Source: Campylobacterota bacterium
Lineage (GTDB): Bacteria > Babelota > Babeliae > Babelales > Chromulinivoraceae
Length of the DNA: 38,795 bases
Reading direction: 5' to 3'
NCBI GenBank assembly: GCA_002721975.1
Contig: PBME01000001.1
Span: 1-38,795, forward strand
The translations under genes were made by a program, and so were the position numbers. Shown piece after piece: positions 8,923 to 17,528 of the stretch (the stretch's first letter is position 1; the number at the start of each line of letters is the position of its first letter). Below the pieces are notes generated by a model, which did not search any database, was not told the origin of the DNA, and saw nothing but the letters and a program-made list of their open reading frames with translations.

Positions 8923-9885
8923 TTATAATAATTTAGATAAACTATTTAAATGTTCCTTCACCAAATTTAAAGACCCTTGAGCAAAACCATACCCCTGGGC
9001 GTTACGCGGTATACTTGTTAATTCTTGTTCATAGTCACTCAATTGCTGTGCTGTCAAATGTATTATATTTTTATGATGATCTGGAATTTGAATGTTTCTT
9101 CGTCCTACATACAACACGCTTAATTGACCTATTTCTTGATATAGTTTATTTGCATTAACAGTTAAACTGATTAAACGCCTTGTATTAAGTTTTTCTTGTG
9201 TAAGTTTTGTAACTGCATGACAACTTTGTTGTAAATACTCAAAATCACCTTCGTTAATATGACATCCATGTTGACGTAGAAATGATGCTTCTTCCTGCAA
9301 GTTTTGTAATGTAAAAAGTCTAAAGTTATCTACCCAATTAATATCATCTGCACTTTGTTGTTTATAATTAGATACAGTTTGAGCTAATACAGCATTACCT
9401 ACTCTTTCCAATCCTTCATCAACTTGCTTATGAAATGCATCTAATCTATTACGCATCGCAAATTGAAATAACAAATTATTTCTACCAACATTTTGTATTG
9501 GCATAGTATCTGTATCTATCTTATCAGAAGATATTTCTTGTAATTCTACTTGTACAATCACATTACCTGAATTACTTTTTCCACTATGACTTTGTACTAA
9601 AGATTGTACCGATAAAGCTGGTACTTGTTCGGTAATACGTACACTTACATCATTATTGTTATTTGTATTTTTTTCTCTATCTGGTGCAACATTTACTATA
9701 CTATTTTGATAATTTTTTTGTTTTATTTTTTTAACAGATTGTTTACTTCCTAACGGATCTTTTAATCCCTGCTTTACATAATCGTTCAAAGCTTTATTTG
9801 TTTTAGAAAGCAAACCAGTATCTGATGGTAATACAGCCGGCATAACTATAACTACTAAACAAAAAACCCCTAATTTAATGTTCAT
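8923..9885 (-). CDS. Exported helical protein, unrecognised
   Basis: 320 aa. The signal peptide (MNIKLGVFCLVVIVMPAVLP, then SD) is followed by a basic, Asn-rich low-complexity region to ~95. A helical domain with heptad-like spacing fills the rest. No catalytic motif is seen. A near-consensus promoter lies at 9947-9974, and a GGGG ribosome-binding site precedes the ATG. It is first gene of a two-gene exported-protein operon. Confidence 0.78.
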   Translation of the reverse strand: MNIKLGVFCLVVIVMPAVLPSDTGLLSKTNKALNDYVKQGLKDPLGSKQSVKKIKQKNYQNSIVNVAPDREKNTNNNNDVSVRITEQVPALSVQSLVQSHSGKSNSGNVIVQVELQEISSDKIDTDTMPIQNVGRNNLLFQFAMRNRLDAFHKQVDEGLERVGNAVLAQTVSNYKQQSADDINWVDNFRLFTLQNLQEEASFLRQHGCHINEGDFEYLQQSCHAVTKLTQEKLNTRRLISLTVNANKLYQEIGQLSVLYVGRRNIQIPDHHKNIIHLTAQQLSDYEQELTSIPRNAQGYGFAQGSLNLVKEHLNSLSKLL

Positions 9886-9946
9886 ATAAAACCCCTAATA
9901 AAGCTCAAATTACACCAATGATAACGTTAATTTAAGCTGAAATTTA

Positions 9947-9974
9947 ATTATAACTGATACTTTAATTATGCCAA
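9947..9974 (-). promoter_or_regulatory. Predicted sigma70 promoter for the 8923-9885 gene
   Basis: Minus strand: TTGGCA (9969-9974), a 16-nt spacer, then TATAAT (9947-9952, perfect -10). It sits immediately downstream of the terminator at 9982-10021, which is the expected arrangement between two transcription units. Confidence 0.6.
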
Positions 9975-9981
9975 AAAATTA

Positions 9982-10021
9982 CAAATAGAGCAAAAGCCAC
10001 TGTCGGTTTTTGCTCTATTTG
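9982..10021 (-). terminator. Terminator of the lysS-pseudogene unit
   Basis: A 14-bp perfect stem (CAAATAGAGCAAAA with its complement at 10008-10021) has a 12-nt apex that can pair further. On the minus strand it is followed by an AT-rich tail with a T run. It lies 72 nt past the stop of the pseudogene. Confidence 0.75.
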
Positions 10022-10093
10022 ATACTATTACACACAAAAACCACATGTGTATACGATATGTATGTCGTATCATGACCTAAATAAACAGTACAA

Positions 10094-10512
10094 TTATTTC
10101 ATTTGTACATGATGCACAAATAACAAGTGATGATTTCTTGCTGCAACATACCGCTGGATAAATTTCATATAGATATCTTGTAATTGATTTTTCACAAACT
10201 TTGATTGTATATTGTCGTCTATTATTGCATTATGAGCTTGCTTTTCTATAGATTGCAACTCTTGATCCCACCATGCAAACCAACTTTGATGATCAGCAGA
10301 TACAGATATGGCTTATCAATAAGTTCTCGTAAAATTTTAATTTGTTTTTTATGAGCAAATCTAATTTGTTGAGATAATATAATAAATCTATTATTTCTTT
10401 CTAATAATAATGCAAATTCTTTATCTGATAAGGTAGCAATATCTGATTCTAGTTATTTATTTTGCATAAAACAGCTTATAGTCACCATCTGACATCCACA
10501 AAATGTCAACAT
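10094..10512 (-). pseudogene. Disrupted gene for a small exported protein
   Basis: From ATG 10512 the frame encodes a hydrophobic, Cys-rich, signal-like start (MLTFCGCQMVTISCFMQNK). It then meets TAA at 10453-10455. The same frame continues as plausible helical protein (LESDIATLSDKEFALLLE, onward to RELIDK) until about 10312, where a 1-nt loss shifts it. The next frame carries on (ISVSADHQSWFAWWDQEL) to a stop at 10094. Total length of 419 nt is one base short of 140 codons, which fits one nonsense mutation plus a single-base deletion. It follows lysS by 38 nt. Size and style match the neighbouring small exported proteins. A sequencing error could explain either lesion, but both would be needed. 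Confidence 0.7.
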
Positions 10513-10550
10513 CTAGAGCGTCTACTTTATCATATTTCCCTTAAAAGTAA

Positions 10551-12044
10551 TTACTTCTTTTTTAAAGTTGGAAACAAAATTACATCTTTAATAGAAGTCG
10601 AACCTGTTAAAAGCATGACTAAACGATCTATACCAATTCCTACACCAACTGTTGGAGGTAAGCCATGTTCAAGCGCTAAAATGTAATCTGCATCATATTG
10701 ATGAGCTTCTGCATCTCCTGCTTCATGTGCTTTAACTTGTTCATGAAATCTATCTGCTTGATCAAACGGATCATTAAGCTCATTGAATAAATTAGACAAC
10801 TCTAATCCTGCTACAAACAATTCTGCTCGCGCTGCAAGATCTGGGTTATCTCCATCTCGTTTAGAAAGTGGTGAAACTTCAATAGGAAAGCCTGTTACAA
10901 ATGTTGGTTGAATCAATTGAGATTCTACTGTTTCTTCAAATACTAAATAAATTTTTTCTTCTAAGCTCATATCAGTTTTAGGCAACTTAATGCGTTTTGT
11001 AGCAATAATATTATCAATTACTGATGCTTCTAAAGAATCAATATTGTTATATTTTTTAACTGCATTATGTAATGTAATGCGAGTAAATGACCCTTCAAAA
11101 TTTAATACATGATCACCAAATTGTACTTGTGATGAAATATTAGCTTTTTTAATAATAAACTTAATTAAATGTTCAATAATATCCATTGCATAATGGTAAT
11201 CTTGATGCGCAGTATAAAATTCTAACATCGTAAATTCTGGATTATGCTTTGTTGAAATACCTTCGTTTCTAAAATTACGATTAATTTCAAACACTTTATC
11301 AAAACCACCAACAACTAATCGTTTCAAATATAATTCTGGTGCAATACGCAAATAAAAATCTTGTCCTAATGTATTATGATGCGTTACGAATGGACGAGCT
11401 GCTGCGCCTCCAGCAATTGGATGCAACATAGGTGTTTCAACTTCTAAGTAACCTTTTTCAATTAAAAATTCACGACAAGCTTGTACAATTAAAGAACGTT
11501 GCAATAATACTTCTTTACTATTTTGATTACAAACTAAATCTAAATAACGTTTACGATATCGTACCTCAATATCAGTTAACCCATGAAATTTTTCTGGTAA
11601 TGGATGTAAGCATTTACTTTGTAATGAATACTTTTGTACTCGAATAGTTATTTCACCACGTTTTGTTGCAAAAGTTGTACCCTGAATCCAAACAATATCA
11701 CCAATATCTATATACTCTTCAAATTGAGCAAACGCTTCTTTACCAATAACATCTTCTCGTATATATACTTGAATTTTGCCTTGCTCATCTTGAATATGCA
11801 TAAATGCTGCTTTACCATGTAAACGCATTGTCATAACACGGCCAACTAATGTATAGATATTATCGTCTTGCTCTGTAAAATTTTTAATCACCTGTTGAGA
11901 ATATGTACTACATTGTTTAACTGCAGGCCAAGGATCAATGCCTTGTTCTTGCATTTTTTTTACTTTTTGTACACGAATTTCATGTTCTTCTGATACATGA
12001 CCTAAATAATCTTGCAGTTCATTTGAATTATTATTTGAATTCAT
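10551..12044 (-). CDS. lysS: Lysyl-tRNA synthetase, class II
   Basis: Charges tRNA-Lys in the cytoplasm. The N-terminal OB-fold anticodon-binding domain is at about 55-160. The catalytic domain carries motif 1 near 180-215 (LIVQACREFLIEKGYLEVETP), motif 2 as FRNEGISTKHNPEFTMLEFY (about 261-280), and motif 3 as GVGIGIDRLVMLL near the C-terminus. Length of 497 aa is typical for bacterial LysRS. A good promoter is found at 12083-12110. Confidence 0.97.
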   Translation of the reverse strand: MNSNNNSNELQDYLGHVSEEHEIRVQKVKKMQEQGIDPWPAVKQCSTYSQQVIKNFTEQDDNIYTLVGRVMTMRLHGKAAFMHIQDEQGKIQVYIREDVIGKEAFAQFEEYIDIGDIVWIQGTTFATKRGEITIRVQKYSLQSKCLHPLPEKFHGLTDIEVRYRKRYLDLVCNQNSKEVLLQRSLIVQACREFLIEKGYLEVETPMLHPIAGGAAARPFVTHHNTLGQDFYLRIAPELYLKRLVVGGFDKVFEINRNFRNEGISTKHNPEFTMLEFYTAHQDYHYAMDIIEHLIKFIIKKANISSQVQFGDHVLNFEGSFTRITLHNAVKKYNNIDSLEASVIDNIIATKRIKLPKTDMSLEEKIYLVFEETVESQLIQPTFVTGFPIEVSPLSKRDGDNPDLAARAELFVAGLELSNLFNELNDPFDQADRFHEQVKAHEAGDAEAHQYDADYILALEHGLPPTVGVGIGIDRLVMLLTGSTSIKDVILFPTLKKK

Positions 12045-12082
12045 ACAATATATCTTTACATTAGATTAACAAATTTTCTTTT

Positions 12083-12110
12083 AGTATAACGCACTTATTC
12101 ATAATGTAAA
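12083..12110 (-). promoter_or_regulatory. Predicted sigma70 promoter of lysS
   Basis: Minus strand: TTTACA (12105-12110), a 16-nt spacer, then TATACT (12083-12088), about 39 nt before the lysS start. Confidence 0.55.
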
Positions 12111-12113
12111 AAA

Positions 12114-12497
12114 TCATTTCTCATGAATACGTACAAATGTAAAAGGATTTTTACCACAGTACGAAAAAGCTTTATTGTCTTCTTCAGTTACTGGGACAGT
12201 AGCCATATATGAAATACCATGAATATTATATACTTGATGCTCAGGCATATTTTGTAAACGCTGCTCAACTAAAGCATTACGTTCAAGATATAAAGTCTCT
12301 AATCGTTGTTGCGCATCATAAATACCAGCTATTTTTCCTACAACTAAACATGCTCGACGAATATTCCCCTCTAGCTCTTTATCAGACATACTCTCTACCC
12401 AAACCTTAAGTTTATCTTCACCAGAACAATATAGCTGATGCAACATACAGAAATTACATATGATACATAGCAAAATACCCATTGTTTTTTTAATCAT
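12114..12497 (-). CDS. Small exported protein with DAQQRL motif
   Basis: 127 aa from ATG 12497. A GTG two codons upstream (12503) is also open, but AAGGGTGG is well spaced only for the ATG. The signal peptide has a long Cys-rich core (residues 6-24). The mature part is helical and includes YDAQQRLETL, resembling TDAQQRLYNEL in the 8474-8908 protein. It is downstream of a second small exported gene by 20 nt. No family recognised. Confidence 0.72.
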   Translation of the reverse strand: MIKKTMGILLCIICNFCMLHQLYCSGEDKLKVWVESMSDKELEGNIRRACLVVGKIAGIYDAQQRLETLYLERNALVEQRLQNMPEHQVYNIHGISYMATVPVTEEDNKAFSYCGKNPFTFVRIHEK

Positions 12498-12517
12498 ACC
12501 CACCCTTTTATAATTAT

Positions 12518-12889
12518 TTAATATGTTACATCGTCTTCAACATCATCGATTCGTTCAAATCTATATGTATAATGATTTTGTTCCTCGATACTCAATTTAA
12601 ATTTTTTTGATGAAAGTTTAATTTCCTGATTATGCTTAAGCTTTTTTAACGAATGATTAGTTATCTCATTTGCTACAAAACACATAGAAACAATATAACG
12701 GTTAGCATATTCAGCTTGATAATTTTCATGAGCAAGATAAACCTTACAATCTTGTCTACAATATTTTGCTTTTGCATCAAATTGTCGCATTGCTTGGTCT
12801 AAAAAAATTTCAGAAATTGTCTTAGATGTTATTGTGCAAAAATGGATGTTACATAAAAAAATTGCAACGACATACCATCTAACTTGCAT
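12518..12889 (-). CDS. Small exported protein, unrecognised
   Basis: 123 aa with a signal peptide (MQVRWYVVAIFLCNIHFCTI, then TSK) and a mature region rich in Lys, Tyr and Asn, ending in an acidic tail (DDVEDDVTY). AAAGGAG lies 7 nt upstream of the ATG. Two Cys in the mature part (YCRQDC, about residues 44-48) could form a disulfide outside the cytoplasm. Function unknown. Confidence 0.7.
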   Translation of the reverse strand: MQVRWYVVAIFLCNIHFCTITSKTISEIFLDQAMRQFDAKAKYCRQDCKVYLAHENYQAEYANRYIVSMCFVANEITNHSLKKLKHNQEIKLSSKKFKLSIEEQNHYTYRFERIDDVEDDVTY

Positions 12890-12926
12890 ATTAATCTCCT
12901 TTTGACTAGGAGCTATTGTACAATTT

Positions 12927-13289
12927 TTATTGTTTTATTTGCAAGACATGAAATCGATTATCTTCTGTTACTCCTTTATAAACAAACTCTTGTCCTTCTA
13001 ATACTACTTTTTCACTACGAGCAGCCAACATCATAGTGCGTAAGTATGAAATGCAAGGTACATACAATTTTTGTAAGACATCCGCTTGATTATATGTACC
13101 AATAACTTGTCCTTTACCCATATTCCATGCACGAGTATCTGCAAACTTTGATGTTTCTAAAACTTTATAAGGATTTGTACGCTTTAAAGGATATGTATAC
13201 CCTTCTAGCAAGGTAGTAGCATAACTTTTATTATCTGCAATAATAAAAGTTGGAAACATTACCAATATTACAAAAATATAGTTTGACAT
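12927..13289 (-). CDS. Small exported protein, unrecognised
   Basis: 120 aa from ATG 13289. A longer frame from 13340 would overlap the EndoQ-like gene and push the hydrophobic segment inward. The internal ATG is preceded by GGGTGATT and immediately gives a signal peptide (MSNYIFVILVMFPTFIIADN), so it is preferred. The mature part is basic and Tyr/Lys-rich. It lies 19 nt after the EndoQ-like gene and may be co-transcribed with it. No family recognised. Confidence 0.7.
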   Translation of the reverse strand: MSNYIFVILVMFPTFIIADNKSYATTLLEGYTYPLKRTNPYKVLETSKFADTRAWNMGKGQVIGTYNQADVLQKLYVPCISYLRTMMLAARSEKVVLEGQEFVYKGVTEDNRFHVLQIKQ

Positions 13290-13308
13290 ATAATCACCCG
13301 TAATTTTT

Positions 13309-14547
13309 TTAAAACCGTATCTGCCCATATACACCATCATAACCTGGCGTAATTGTCACATCACCTCTACGTAACGCATCTATAGAATGTGCAATGTTTT
13401 TATTAGATACTTGGGCTATGTGCTCTAACGGAGCTGTTAACAAAATAGTAAATTCTGAACCAATTTCTTGTAACATCTGATGATACATTTTTTGCACTCG
13501 TTTACTTGTTTCAGACATGCCAATATGAAATGACAAAATATCAAGCAAAGGAACAATTTGATAATGTTTTCTTACATACATGCTTGCTTGCTGTTGAGTA
13601 CGATCTGCTAACTCATTAACACGATTATGTACACCAATCGTTACTGTTTTATGACAGCTTGGACATATAGATTTATGATCTAACGTTTCTTGAGGCGTTA
13701 AATAAACGTTACACGCACGATGACCATCACCATAATACTTACCACGTTCAGGAAAAAATTCTATTCCAGCTACTAATTGCTTAGGATCATTTTTCTTTAA
13801 AGCATCTGTAATACCAAAATATGACAACTCAGTATCCATAATATTAGCCTCTCTACCTAACTTTTGAACTGAATGAGCATCAGAATTACAAAGCAACGTA
13901 AATTTGTCTAACTCTGAAATCTGTGCATTCATAAGAAAGTTAGAAGATAATCCAGTCTCAATAGCATAAATATGTTCAGTAAGTTCTTCAAAACAATCAT
14001 ATATTGAATCAAAACCTGATTTAGAACCTAACATACCAAACCATGGCGTCCAAATATGAGCAGGAATAACCATACAATCTGGTGATGCATCTAAAGCAAT
14101 TTTAACAATCTCTTTTATATCACACCCAAGAATTGGACGACCATCTGCAGCAATATTACCTATCTTTGATAACTCTTTTGAAATTTTTTCAACTGCTTGA
14201 AATGATGGAGCTAAAATAATTGTATGCGTTTTATAACAACGACCATTACGTTTAAAAATAGTACTCACTTCTGCAGTTAACATAAATCGCTGCATAGCTT
14301 TGCAAGAAGTATATACTTTTGACTCTACATGTTTGTGATGCTTAGGTGTCAACTCAAACAAACCTGGTTCTGCTTCTTGCAAATGTTGCTTTAATTCTTG
14401 TTGCCATAGCGGATGAGTAAAATCTCCAGTACCCATCATCATAATACCCTTTAACTGTCCCCATGTTGCTAATGCTAGTAAATCCATATACTTTGAAGTT
14501 GCATGAGAATATTTTGAATGAATATGAAAGTCTGCAATAAAACGCAT
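13309..14547 (-). CDS. Endonuclease Q-like PHP-domain DNA repair protein
   Basis: 412 aa. A PHP-type metallo-nuclease domain carries FHIHSKYSHATS (His8, His10) at the N-terminus, GTGDFTHP (39-46), AEVSTIF (Glu93), PAHIWTPWFGMLGSKSG (162-178) and CNSDAHS (Asp223, His225). A zinc-finger-like region follows with Cys279, Cys295 and Cys298 (CPSCHK) and then VHNRVNELAD. This order is that of the EndoQ family, which nicks DNA 5' of deaminated bases (uracil, hypoxanthine, xanthine) and abasic sites. It follows uvsE by 24 nt, in a repair/oxidative-stress context. Such proteins are sometimes labelled helicase-like, but there is no helicase motif here. Confidence 0.85.
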   Translation of the reverse strand: MRFIADFHIHSKYSHATSKYMDLLALATWGQLKGIMMMGTGDFTHPLWQQELKQHLQEAEPGLFELTPKHHKHVESKVYTSCKAMQRFMLTAEVSTIFKRNGRCYKTHTIILAPSFQAVEKISKELSKIGNIAADGRPILGCDIKEIVKIALDASPDCMVIPAHIWTPWFGMLGSKSGFDSIYDCFEELTEHIYAIETGLSSNFLMNAQISELDKFTLLCNSDAHSVQKLGREANIMDTELSYFGITDALKKNDPKQLVAGIEFFPERGKYYGDGHRACNVYLTPQETLDHKSICPSCHKTVTIGVHNRVNELADRTQQQASMYVRKHYQIVPLLDILSFHIGMSETSKRVQKMYHQMLQEIGSEFTILLTAPLEHIAQVSNKNIAHSIDALRRGDVTITPGYDGVYGQIRF

Positions 14548-14571
14548 GTATTAAAAATCCTAATTTGATAG

Positions 14572-15486
14572 TTACGAATAATAATTTTTAACGTACTTCA
14601 ATACTGCTTTTTCTTTTCCTTTTGCTTCTAACATAATTGCTACTTTTTTACGATGAGTATCAAAACATATTGTTACGTAATCTGCATGTGTGTATTTTTT
14701 AGATCGTTTTTTCTGTGCTATATGAACAATAGGTTCAATATCTTTAGGCCATGTTTTATATGCTAATAAAAACGCTTCTTTTTCTGAAAGCTCTCCAGGA
14801 TGTAAATCATGGTGTAAATTATCAAACACTATAGGAATACCTATTTTTTTATAAACACCATCATACAACTCTTGTACTGTATACAAAGACTCTTTATCTT
14901 CGTTTTCAACAGTCAAACGTTTGCGAACTGATAATGATAATTTCTTAAAATTTGTACAAAACCTTTCTAATGCTGCTTCTTTATCTCCATAAGAACCACC
15001 AACATGTATATTGATTTTAGAGTAAACAGTTTTAGGCAAATTCATATAATCCATAATTGACCCATGAAATTCTAAATCATGTAATGTTTTTTTGACAACA
15101 TCTTTATTAGGAGAAGCTAATACATCAAACTGACCTGGATGAAATGTTAAACGTTGTTTATATTTTTTTGCAAGTTTTCCAACATGTTTTAATTGTTTAA
15201 TAATATCTTTTGATTGCGGTAATTTATCTATGGTATACTCAGATGACCACGGAAACATATCAGAAAACATTCGATATAATTGAATATTGTGTGCATAATT
15301 CCACTCTATTACTTTTTCTAAATCAGATAAATTTTGCATGGCCAGTTCGCCAGCATATTCAAGCCCTTTAGACTTAAATGTTTTTTTTATCATACCGCGA
15401 TTAACACGAATGGCTTCAGACACAGGCTTAATATCTGCTAACGTATTATTAATACAAGGATACCCTACTACTCTTTTTACTCCCAT
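14572..15486 (-). CDS. uvsE: UV damage endonuclease UvsE/UVDE
   Basis: A TIM-barrel endonuclease that nicks DNA 5' of UV photoproducts and some other lesions, giving a route independent of UvrABC. Family landmarks appear in order: GYPCINNTL (8-16), LYRMFSDMFPWSSE (about 75-88), TFHPGQFDVLASP (about 114-126), IHVGGSYGDK (about 160-169), VENEDK (about 193-198), and FDNLHHD (about 222-228). The length of 304 aa is normal. It starts one nucleotide after the sodA stop, with AGGA in the sodA end as ribosome-binding site. Confidence 0.95.
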   Translation of the reverse strand: MGVKRVVGYPCINNTLADIKPVSEAIRVNRGMIKKTFKSKGLEYAGELAMQNLSDLEKVIEWNYAHNIQLYRMFSDMFPWSSEYTIDKLPQSKDIIKQLKHVGKLAKKYKQRLTFHPGQFDVLASPNKDVVKKTLHDLEFHGSIMDYMNLPKTVYSKINIHVGGSYGDKEAALERFCTNFKKLSLSVRKRLTVENEDKESLYTVQELYDGVYKKIGIPIVFDNLHHDLHPGELSEKEAFLLAYKTWPKDIEPIVHIAQKKRSKKYTHADYVTICFDTHRKKVAIMLEAKGKEKAVLKYVKNYYS

Positions 15487-15487
15487 A

Positions 15488-16099
15488 TTATTTTCCTAAT
15501 GCTTCAATATAGCGATCTTGTACGTATTCCCAATTTACAACATTCCACCAAGCTTGAATATAATCAGGACGACGATTTTGATAGTTTAAATAATAAGCAT
15601 GTTCCCAAACATCTAAGCCTAAAATAGTTTGTGATCCTTGTAACAAAGTTGCATCTTGATTAGCTGTAGAATAAATTTCTAATTCTCCTTGTTGGTTTAA
15701 CGCCAGAAAAGCCCAACCACTACCAAACCTTGTTTTAGCAGCTATTTCAAATTGTTCTTTAAATTTTGAAAAATGACCAAATGTTTTTTCAATATCATCT
15801 AATAATTTACCCCTAAGTTCTGTTCCATCTTGTTTCATCATTTCCCAAAACAAAGAATGATTATAATGTCCACCACCATGATTACGAACAGCAGATTGAA
15901 GCGATTCAGGCAAACTAGTAAGATTACTCAATAATTCTTCAATAGATTTATTTTGCAAATCATCGTGACCATCTAATGCTTTATTTAAATTATCAACGTA
16001 TGCTTGATGATGTTTATGCAAATGCAATTCCATCGTTTTAGCATCAATATATGGCTCTAATGCATCATAACTATATGGTAATTTTGGTAATTTAAACAT
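15488..16099 (-). CDS. sodA: Superoxide dismutase, Mn-type signature
   Basis: 203 aa. Converts superoxide to hydrogen peroxide and oxygen. Metal ligands are His26, His81 (in [11 protein letters not shown]), Asp163 and His167 (DVWEHAYY). The outer-sphere residues, Gly before HYNHS and Gln148 in TANQD, match the Mn-type rather than the Fe-type pattern, though metal use in this family is not fixed by these alone. No signal peptide, so cytoplasmic. It is between the FtsB-like gene (14 nt) and uvsE (1 nt), probably one transcript. Confidence 0.96.
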   Translation of the reverse strand: MFKLPKLPYSYDALEPYIDAKTMELHLHKHHQAYVDNLNKALDGHDDLQNKSIEELLSNLTSLPESLQSAVRNHGGGHYNHSLFWEMMKQDGTELRGKLLDDIEKTFGHFSKFKEQFEIAAKTRFGSGWAFLALNQQGELEIYSTANQDATLLQGSQTILGLDVWEHAYYLNYQNRRPDYIQAWWNVVNWEYVQDRYIEALGK

Positions 16100-16113
16100 A
16101 TGTATATCCTAGG

Positions 16114-16392
16114 TTATTTTTTAAAATACACGGTTTCATTATCTTTTTTCATCAACAATCTCTCCCGCGCCATTTTTTCTTTTTCAAAAGCAGTTTGACT
16201 TGTTTGCAATACTATTTCGAGTTCAACTATTTTATTACTTAATTGATTAACTTCTTCAGTTAATTGTTTTTTTTGTTCTTGTAATGCAGTAATAACATGC
16301 CATCCATTGGGACCAAAGTAATATAACATAAGAAATAGTAATATTTCAAAAATCAATACTATGCCTAGTAATTTTTTTAAAAAAGGACTCAT
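16114..16392 (-). CDS. ftsB: FtsB/DivIC-like septum formation initiator
   Basis: 92 aa. A short cytoplasmic start, one membrane segment (about residues 8-26), a coiled coil (about 38-75), and a C-terminal segment ending in KKDNETVYF. That is the layout and ending of FtsB/DivIC proteins, which act with FtsL and FtsQ at the division septum. Identification rests on architecture and the C-terminal motif rather than high similarity. It lies 14 nt before sodA. Confidence 0.7.
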   Translation of the reverse strand: MSPFLKKLLGIVLIFEILLFLMLYYFGPNGWHVITALQEQKKQLTEEVNQLSNKIVELEIVLQTSQTAFEKEKMARERLLMKKDNETVYFKK

Positions 16393-16472
16393 CTTATATC
16401 TTTCTTAACATCATATAAACACAATTATACGACTGTACGAAAAATTTTATTTTTTTCCAATTATGTTCTTAA

Positions 16473-17081
16473 TTAACCTTTAGATTTATTTTTTTTCGGC
16501 ACTATCAAAACTTTATTTTGCCTACCATTTTTCTTTTGTTCTATCTGATTTGCGGAAGCAATAGCTATTCTCGCTTTCAAAATTTCTAAAGACTCATTAC
16601 TTACTTTTTCTAAGTTACAGGTGTCATTAAAAGTACAAAGATGCCCATTTTGTGCTATATCTTGGCATGTCAAATAATCTTTAATTCTATACCTGCTCCA
16701 ACGAAGTGGTATAGTTTTTGAAATACGTATTGGTCTTTGCATATCATCAGTGCGAAATTCAAATACATATATTTTCCAATTTGCAACATCTTGAGAAAAT
16801 TGAGAATGCCAAACATCTTCACCAGATTTGCAAACCTCAACATTCCAATCTAAATAACATGACCCTATGCCTAGACAGGAAGAGGCTATTTCTACTGGTT
16901 GATCAGTTAGTCTCATTATACCTTGTTTAGGAACTGTACAATCATCACTATCGCTATAATAAAAAGAAATTTTTATAGCATGAATGTTATCTAAAGATTC
17001 ATACCTTAATTGTTTAGCATTATCACTCGACAGAGAAATACAAGATAATAATAACAACTGGACTAGTAAATAGCGTTTCAT
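16473..17081 (-). CDS. Exported protein, unrecognised
   Basis: 202 aa from ATG 17081, preferred over an open frame from 17204. AAGGTTG lies just upstream and the protein then begins with a clean signal peptide (MKRYLLVQLLLLSCISLSSD). The mature part has paired cysteines (about CTVPK, CLGIGSC, CQDIAQNGHLCTFNDTC), suggesting disulfides outside the cytoplasm, and looks beta-rich. A basic Lys/Asn-rich tail ends it (KKNKSKG). Function unknown. Confidence 0.72.
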   Translation of the reverse strand: MKRYLLVQLLLLSCISLSSDNAKQLRYESLDNIHAIKISFYYSDSDDCTVPKQGIMRLTDQPVEIASSCLGIGSCYLDWNVEVCKSGEDVWHSQFSQDVANWKIYVFEFRTDDMQRPIRISKTIPLRWSRYRIKDYLTCQDIAQNGHLCTFNDTCNLEKVSNESLEILKARIAIASANQIEQKKNGRQNKVLIVPKKNKSKG

Positions 17082-17320
17082 AAACAACCTTATTTGAAGT
17101 ATAAAAATAATATCAACATATATGTAAAATAGACGATAATCTAGCATTTTATTATATAACCGAGACAAATCGAAACTAATTACACTCTGAAAACATATCG
17201 ACATTAAAGGCTACTAGCTCACATATTTTTAACAAATTACTCTAAAAAGTTGACAATATGAATCAAAAGCGTTACCTATATAGATAAAGACAATATCTTA
17301 ACCAAACGAAAAGGGTTTTT

Positions 17321-17452
17321 GTGAAACGCAAAACGAAGTTTCGAATTTATATGTCATTTGCGATGTTTTCAGTATTTGCATTCTTCTTTACGTTAACTGC
17401 TATTCACCCACCATCATTACAAGAACGAAATTACTCAGTAGAAAAAAATTAA
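17321..17452 (+). CDS. Small single-pass membrane protein (43 aa)
   Basis: A GTG start at 17321 is preceded by AAAGGG at a suitable distance. The frame encodes a basic N-terminus (KRKTKFRIY), one hydrophobic segment (about residues 10-28) and a short polar tail (PPSLQERNYSVEKN). TTGACA at 17250-17255 with AT-rich sequence around 17277 could be its promoter. It is the only plus-strand gene in this stretch and follows the divergent start at 17081. Length and lack of homology make it uncertain. Confidence 0.5.
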   Translation: MKRKTKFRIYMSFAMFSVFAFFFTLTAIHPPSLQERNYSVEKN

Positions 17453-17457
17453 AAAAT

Positions 17458-17486
17458 ATAGCTGCGATTATAACAATCGCAGCTAT
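17458..17486 (-). terminator. Terminator of the 17529-18143 gene
   Basis: A 12-bp perfect stem (ATAGCTGCGATT and complement) with a 5-nt loop. Minus-strand reading gives a following T run (ATTTTTTAATTTTTTT), so it should end the minus-strand gene; it also follows the small plus-strand gene by 5 nt. Confidence 0.75.
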
Positions 17487-17528
17487 TATACTATCTAATA
17501 CAAAGTGTCTTCTATGCAATCTGTATCA

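Noticed and set aside
10456-10550. A 27-codon open stretch (KYDKVDALDVDILWMSDGDY, then KLFYAK) just after lysS on the minus strand
   Set aside because: It looks protein-like but has no convincing start and competes with the pseudogene frame in the same DNA, which has a signal-like start and continues with protein-like content. I kept the pseudogene.
13290-13340. Upstream extension of the small exported gene at 12927-13289
   Set aside because: Would place 17 residues before a signal peptide and overlap the EndoQ-like gene; the internal ATG has a better ribosome-binding site.
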